From assembly GCF_016219575.1 (NCBI RefSeq), contig NZ_JACRMG010000003.1, positions 1 to 64,000 of the forward strand: a stretch of 64,000 nucleotides of DNA. Reading direction: 5' to 3'. Source of the stretch: Bradyrhizobium sp. GTDB lineage: Bacteria > Pseudomonadota > Alphaproteobacteria > Rhizobiales > Xanthobacteraceae. Of this stretch, positions 59,839 to 64,000 are shown in pieces; position 1 is the first letter of the stretch; each line of letters opens with the position of its first letter. The translations under genes and the position numbers were made by a program. The notes under the pieces were generated by a model. It was given only the letters and a program-made list of their open reading frames with translations. It was not told the origin of the DNA and did not search any database.

Positions 59839-60707
59839 AGCGCGCCCTGCCGCGGGTCGGTCAGCGCACGCAGGGTGTCGCCGACGAGATTGAAGGAAAG
59901 CACGGTGAGGAACATCGCAATCGCCGGCATGAAGGCGAGCCGCGGCGCGATGTCGAGGCTCTCGCGTCCCTCGCCGATCATGCTGCCCCAGCTCGAGATC
60001 GGCGGCGGCACGCCGAGGCCGAGGAACGACAGCGAGCCTTCCACGACGATGGTGACGGCAACGCCGAGCAGGAAGAAGGCAAACAGCGGCAGAATCACGT
60101 TCGGCAGCAGCTCGCGCAACAGGATGCGCGCATGCGAAGCACCGAGCGCCTCGGCGGCAATGACGAATTCGCGCCGCGACAGCGTCAGCGTGGTAGCGCG
60201 GGCCACCCGCATGAAGGCGGGAATGCCGAGCACGCCGAGGATGAGCGTGAGATTGAGGATCGATTGCCCGACAAAGGCAATAACGGCCAGCACGAGAATG
60301 AGCGGCGGAAAGGCCAAGAGCACGTCCATGGCGCCGACGACAAAGGTTCCGGCCCGGCCGCGGAAATAACCCGAGAGCAGGCCGAGCGCGCCACCGACAG
60401 TCAGGCCGATCATCGGCGCACATAGACCGACGAGCAACGATATGCGCGCGCCGTAGATCAGGCGCGAGAGTTCGTCGCGGCCCAGTCCGTCGGTGCCGAG
60501 CCAGTGCGCTGCCGAGAACGGGGCGCGCCGCTCCAGCATGTCCATGGCGGCCGGGTCCGCAATCGGCAGCACGGTCGCGAAAATCGCCACGGCAAAGACG
60601 AAGATCATCCAGACGATCGCGGCCCAGAACAGCATGCCGAGCCGCCTGCCCTTGCGCGCCGGCTGGGAGACAGCCTCCTCGGCAAGATCGAGTTCAAGCG
60701 TGGCCAT
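59835..60707 (-). CDS. Dipeptide-type ABC transporter permease (DppC-like)
   Basis: A 290-residue inner-membrane permease of the OppC/DppC group. A single N-terminal helix is followed by HWLGTDGLGRDELSRLIYGA, a family hallmark, then a membrane domain with the EAA loop AAEALGASHARILLRELLPN. It overlaps the DppB-like gene upstream by 14 bases and the DppD-like gene downstream by 4, so the whole set is translationally coupled. Confidence 0.95.
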   Translation of the reverse strand: MATLELDLAEEAVSQPARKGRRLGMLFWAAIVWMIFVFAVAIFATVLPIADPAAMDMLERRAPFSAAHWLGTDGLGRDELSRLIYGARISLLVGLCAPMIGLTVGGALGLLSGYFRGRAGTFVVGAMDVLLAFPPLILVLAVIAFVGQSILNLTLILGVLGIPAFMRVARATTLTLSRREFVIAAEALGASHARILLRELLPNVILPLFAFFLLGVAVTIVVEGSLSFLGLGVPPPISSWGSMIGEGRESLDIAPRLAFMPAIAMFLTVLSFNLVGDTLRALTDPRQGAL

Positions 60708-61644
60708 GGCGGATCCTGGGATCGAGGACTGCGTAGAGGAGGTCGACGATGAAGTTCACGATGACGAAACCCGCGGCAACCAGCAGCACCACGCCCTGCA
60801 GGATGATGAGGTCGCGGGTGAGGATCGCGCCGACCAGCAGCCGGCCAATGCCGGGAAGCGCAAAAATCGTCTCGACAATCAGCGCGCCGCCGATCAGCCG
60901 CCCGATATTGATGCCGGTGATCGTCACCAGCGTCAGGGACGAGGGCTTCAGCGCATGCACGAAAAGGATGCGTGCGGGCGTCAGCCCCTTGGCCTTGGCA
61001 AGAGAGATAAAGTCTTCCTGCAATGTTGCGATCATGTCGCTTCGCAGGATGCGCATGATGCCCGGCCATTCCGCCAGCGCGAGCGTCATCGCGGGCAACA
61101 CCATGAAACGAAGGTTGCCGAGCGGATCTTCGGCGAACGGCACGTAACCGGTCGCCGGCAGCCAGCGCAGCTCAACCGCAAACAGATAGATCAGCAGGAT
61201 CGCCGACAGGAAGGTCGGTACCGACAGCATGGCGAAGGCGGTACCGGTCATGAAGCGGTCGAACGGGCCGCCGCTGCGCGCGGCGCAGACGATCGCCAGC
61301 GGCACGCCGATCGACAGCGCGCCGAGTTGGGCCAGCAGCATCAGCTCGATCGATACCGGCAGCCGCTCGGCGAGCGCCTGCAGCACGGTCTGGCCCGTGC
61401 GGAAGGAGCGGCCGAAGTCGCCCTGCATGATATGGCCGAGCCAGGTGAAATACCGCTGCCAGAGCGGCTGGTCCAACCCCATGTCGCGCCGCAGCGCCGC
61501 GAGATTCTCCGGCGTTGCCTGGTCGGCAAGGATCGTCATGGCAAGATCGCCGGGCAGCAGCGACGAGATCGAGAACGTCAGCAGCGAGACGGCGATCAGC
61601 ACCGGCACCAGATAGAGGAGCCGCTGCGCGAGGAAGAACGCCAT
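60694..61644 (-). CDS. Dipeptide-type ABC transporter permease (DppB-like)
   Basis: A 316-residue inner-membrane permease. It starts MAFFLAQRLLYLVPVLIAVS and carries the family's periplasmic region RRDMGLDQPLWQRYFTWLG and DFGRSFRTGQTVLQAL. The EAA-type loop LAKAKGLTPARILFVHALKP follows near the C terminus. It begins 6 bases after the binding-protein gene and overlaps the DppC-like gene by 14 bases. Confidence 0.95.
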   Translation of the reverse strand: MAFFLAQRLLYLVPVLIAVSLLTFSISSLLPGDLAMTILADQATPENLAALRRDMGLDQPLWQRYFTWLGHIMQGDFGRSFRTGQTVLQALAERLPVSIELMLLAQLGALSIGVPLAIVCAARSGGPFDRFMTGTAFAMLSVPTFLSAILLIYLFAVELRWLPATGYVPFAEDPLGNLRFMVLPAMTLALAEWPGIMRILRSDMIATLQEDFISLAKAKGLTPARILFVHALKPSSLTLVTITGINIGRLIGGALIVETIFALPGIGRLLVGAILTRDLIILQGVVLLVAAGFVIVNFIVDLLYAVLDPRIRHGHA

Positions 61645-61650
61645 GCGAGG

Positions 61651-63186
61651 CTATTCCTTCCAGGTGCGCGATACGTCGATCACCCCGCTATACATCTTGG
61701 GCAGGCCTTTGATCTTCGCCGTCGAGATCGCATAGTAGGTGTTCTGGAAGCTCCAGTACCAGATCGCCTCCTTGTTGATCAGCCGCGTGATCTGGCAATA
61801 GAGATCGATGCGCTTGTCGGTGTCGGCCGTGGTACGGGCCTTCTGCAGCAGACCGTCCAGCTCCGGATTCGAGTACTGGGCCAGATTCGCCGGGCTGCCG
61901 GTGTGGAAATTGGCGTACATCTGGACGTCGGGATCGGCGAGATCGATGATCCGCCAGCCGATCACCTGGAACTGGCGGGTGAAGCCGCGTGCCGGGAACG
62001 TAGCCTGGTCGACCTGCTCCATCTCCATGTTGGCGCCGATCTGCTTCCAGAGCTGCTGCTCAACCTGGCCGGCGGCGCGTCCGCGCGGCGTTGCGGTGAA
62101 GAGCTTCTTGAATTCAACCGGCTTGCCGTAATCCTTGATCAGCGCCTTGGCCTTCTCGACATCATAGGGCAGCGCACCGTCATCCTTGCACTTGACCCAC
62201 GAGCCGTCGCCATAGGGATTGGAGGCCGGCTTGGCGAGACCATTGGTAAGCGCCTGCGACATCTTCTTGCGATCCAGCGCCATCACCAGCGCCTGGCGCA
62301 CACGGACGTCGTCGAGCGGCGGGACTTTGGTGTTGAAGGCGGTGACCCCTGCGCCGGACCCGGTGTAGGTATGCACGGTCAGCTTGGAGTCCTTTTGCGC
62401 CCTCTGGATGTTGTCGGCGCTGTATTCGTCCTCCCAGATCAGGTCGACCTCTCCGGACTGGAGGCTCGCGAAACGCGACTGCGCGTCAGGCAGTGGCTTC
62501 AGAACGATGCGGTCGAGATAGACTTTGCTCTTGTCCCAGTAGTCCGGGTTCTTCTCCAGGGTCATGCGATCGCCGGCGGTCCAGGATTTCATGACATAGG
62601 GGCCGGTGCCGACGGGATTACGGTTGTAGTCGTCGCCCTTGGCTTTCCAGGCCGTGGGGGAGTGAACCGCGTTGTTAGAGCTTGCAAAGGACACCAGCGC
62701 GGGGAAGTTCACCGCGGGGTCGTTGAGGTTGTAGACAAGCGTCAGTTCGTCGGGCGCATCGACGCTCTTTGTTCCCGCGATATAGAAAGCACAGCGACAC
62801 TTGTTGGCCGGGTCCTTCTGCCGGTCGAAATTGGCCTTGTAGGCCGCGGCATTGAACGGCGTGCCATCATGGAATTTCACGCCCGGACGCAGCTTGAAGG
62901 TCCAGGTCTTGAAGTCCTCCGAAGGCTCCCAGGACAGCGCCAGCCTGGGCTGCACCTTTCCGTTGGCGTCGAGAGTGGTGAGTGTGTCGAAGATCGCGGA
63001 CGACGCGGTCAGCGCGGCGGTGTCGTAGACCCCGACCTTGAGCGGATCGAATCCGGGGATGTCGAGTTCGAGGCCGACGGTGATGGTGCCGCCTGCCTTT
63101 TGCGCGCTGGCGGGGCTGCCCGACAGTGCAAATGCCGCCACAAGGAAAATCGGCGCAAAGGCGCTCGAGCGGGTTGCCGCGATCAT
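61651..63186 (-). CDS. Dipeptide-type ABC transporter binding protein
   Basis: A 511-residue periplasmic protein of SBP family 5. A signal peptide ending SGSPASAQ precedes GGTITVGLELDIPGFDPLKV. The family features VKFHDGTPFNAAAYKANFDR and NPVGTGPYVMKSW follow in the usual order. Ligands of this family include peptides, nickel, opines and glycosides, so peptide is only the default. GGAGGGAGGAAACC precedes ATG 63186. It leads the operon and follows a CoA-transferase gene after 129 bases. Confidence 0.95.
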   Translation of the reverse strand: MIAATRSSAFAPIFLVAAFALSGSPASAQKAGGTITVGLELDIPGFDPLKVGVYDTAALTASSAIFDTLTTLDANGKVQPRLALSWEPSEDFKTWTFKLRPGVKFHDGTPFNAAAYKANFDRQKDPANKCRCAFYIAGTKSVDAPDELTLVYNLNDPAVNFPALVSFASSNNAVHSPTAWKAKGDDYNRNPVGTGPYVMKSWTAGDRMTLEKNPDYWDKSKVYLDRIVLKPLPDAQSRFASLQSGEVDLIWEDEYSADNIQRAQKDSKLTVHTYTGSGAGVTAFNTKVPPLDDVRVRQALVMALDRKKMSQALTNGLAKPASNPYGDGSWVKCKDDGALPYDVEKAKALIKDYGKPVEFKKLFTATPRGRAAGQVEQQLWKQIGANMEMEQVDQATFPARGFTRQFQVIGWRIIDLADPDVQMYANFHTGSPANLAQYSNPELDGLLQKARTTADTDKRIDLYCQITRLINKEAIWYWSFQNTYYAISTAKIKGLPKMYSGVIDVSRTWKE

Positions 63187-63315
63187 GGTTTCCTCCCTCC
63201 AATCAGGCGTCCGTCCGGTATTCCGGATCGTAAACGACGTCTTGTCAGATTGACGGGAATCGCGCGCCGCTGCAAGCCCGCAACTTCACCTGCGGGATGA
63301 AAAGCCGCAGCCGCC

Positions 63316-64000
63316 TCAGCCCCGTGCGACGGTCGCCGGCTTTTCCGCAAATGCCGCGATATCGTCGTCGGAAAGCCCGGCCTCCTTCAGATAGGCGCGC
63401 GTGTGCTCGCCGAGCGTGGCCATCTTCCTGGCCGCGGATACCTTTGCCCCGGACATCCGGAACGGGAGATTGAGCACCTTGAAGGTGCCGCCACCGTCCT
63501 CGACTTCCGCCAGCGCACCGCGATGGGCGATCTGGGGATCGGCCAGCGCCTGCTTGACGGTGCGATAGGCCGACGACGGCACGCCTTCCGCGTTGAGCGC
63601 GGCAAGACACTGCTCCGTGCTCACCGAACGAGACCAGGCCTCCACGCCCTCCATGAGTTTCGCCCAGTTCTCGCGGCGGTCGGCATATTTGGCAAAGCGC
63701 GGGTCGCTCACCCACTCTTGATGACCGATCACCTGCATCAGGCTCTGAAACGTCTTTTCGCTGGCGATGGCAACCATCACATAGCCGTCGCTGGTTTCGA
63801 TCGGCCCGAACATCGGCCGCTGCGTCGGCTTGACCTCGAATTGCGCCCACTGCATCTCGTTCAGCGTCAGGCTCAGCATGGATTCCAGCATCGACACGTC
63901 GATATGCTGCCCCTTCCCGGTCGCATGACGCTGGTACAAGGCGGCTCCGATGGCGCCGTAAGCGTAGACGCCGGTCAGGACGTCGGCGTGATAGATGCCG
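63316..64000 (-). CDS. CaiB/BaiF family CoA-transferase, C-terminal part (cut by window edge)
   Basis: The open frame continues past the right edge; 228 residues are visible. YHADVLTGVYAYGAIGAALY then RHATGKGQHIDVSMLESMLS is the conserved segment of family III CoA-transferases, and the C-terminal domain follows to GEHTRAYLKEAGLSDDDIAA. The active-site aspartate lies upstream of the edge and is not seen. It transfers CoA between acids; the substrate is unknown. It is on the same strand upstream of the ABC importer, which may supply its acid. Confidence 0.93.
   Translation of the reverse strand, partial: GIYHADVLTGVYAYGAIGAALYQRHATGKGQHIDVSMLESMLSLTLNEMQWAQFEVKPTQRPMFGPIETSDGYVMVAIASEKTFQSLMQVIGHQEWVSDPRFAKYADRRENWAKLMEGVEAWSRSVSTEQCLAALNAEGVPSSAYRTVKQALADPQIAHRGALAEVEDGGGTFKVLNLPFRMSGAKVSAARKMATLGEHTRAYLKEAGLSDDDIAAFAEKPATVARG

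Overview
The window looks like a chromosomal segment of an alphaproteobacterium of the Bradyrhizobium/Rhodopseudomonas group. The basis is strongly GC-rich coding with GC-biased third positions, many small dispersed palindromic repeats of the kind common between genes in that group, and many ABC and TRAP solute-uptake systems with short catabolic operons. I saw no phage, transposase, CRISPR array, rRNA or tRNA. About 58 protein genes are supported, two of them cut by the window edges.

Layout. 1-845: gene-poor, repeat-derived DNA. 846-9130 (minus): a tightly coupled catabolic operon (ABC importer, enolase-superfamily enzyme, Gfo/Idh/MocA dehydrogenase, DUF993 aldolase-like protein, TIM-barrel isomerase) below a TetR regulator. 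9211-11321: glutamate/leucine-type dehydrogenase overlapping a two-domain VOC protein. 11531-13469 (plus): two PfkB kinases. 13474-16465: TRAP transporter. 16557-19412: ferredoxin-reductase-type flavoprotein, enoyl-CoA hydratase and histidine phosphatase. 19415-26374: sugar-acid metabolism (IlvD/Edd dehydratase, lone binding protein, GntR regulator, uronate-type dehydrogenase, SMP-30 lactonase, aldehyde dehydrogenase). 26684-29647: a homodimeric E1/transketolase-like protein divergent from an Lrp regulator, an arrangement like Pseudomonas mdeB/mdeR. 29802-31017: four very small genes. 31066-36393: FAH-family enzyme, lone binding protein, zinc dehydrogenase, LysR regulator and peroxiredoxin-like protein.

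36401-39532: a large autotransporter with a 21-residue passenger repeat. 39712-41704: EamA exporter and aldo/keto reductase. 41840-45415: nrtA-nrtB-nrtD type nitrate importer followed by a single-domain haemoglobin, behind a sigma-54-like promoter. 45781-50072: intradiol dioxygenase, serine hydrolase, HWE histidine kinase and a small basic protein. 50389-55474 (plus): LysR, XRE, L,D-transpeptidase, enoyl-CoA hydratase and a small Mpo1-like membrane protein. 55525-57785: beta-decarboxylating dehydrogenase and zinc alcohol dehydrogenase. 57875-63186: complete dipeptide-type ABC importer. 63316-64000: the end of a CaiB/BaiF CoA-transferase.

How the genes work together. Most of the window is import plus catabolism. 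The least familiar unit is the operon at 846-8293. Its enzyme set (dehydrogenase, enolase-fold dehydratase/epimerase, isomerase, Schiff-base aldolase-like protein) suggests breakdown of a polyol, sugar or sugar acid, although its importer is of the nitrate/sulfonate/NMT1 type. The enzymes at 19-33 kb could together make a non-phosphorylative sugar-acid route, but they lie in separate transcription units. Several divergent gene pairs carry clear dyad operators. All functions are read from sequence patterns and family knowledge; no database search was run.
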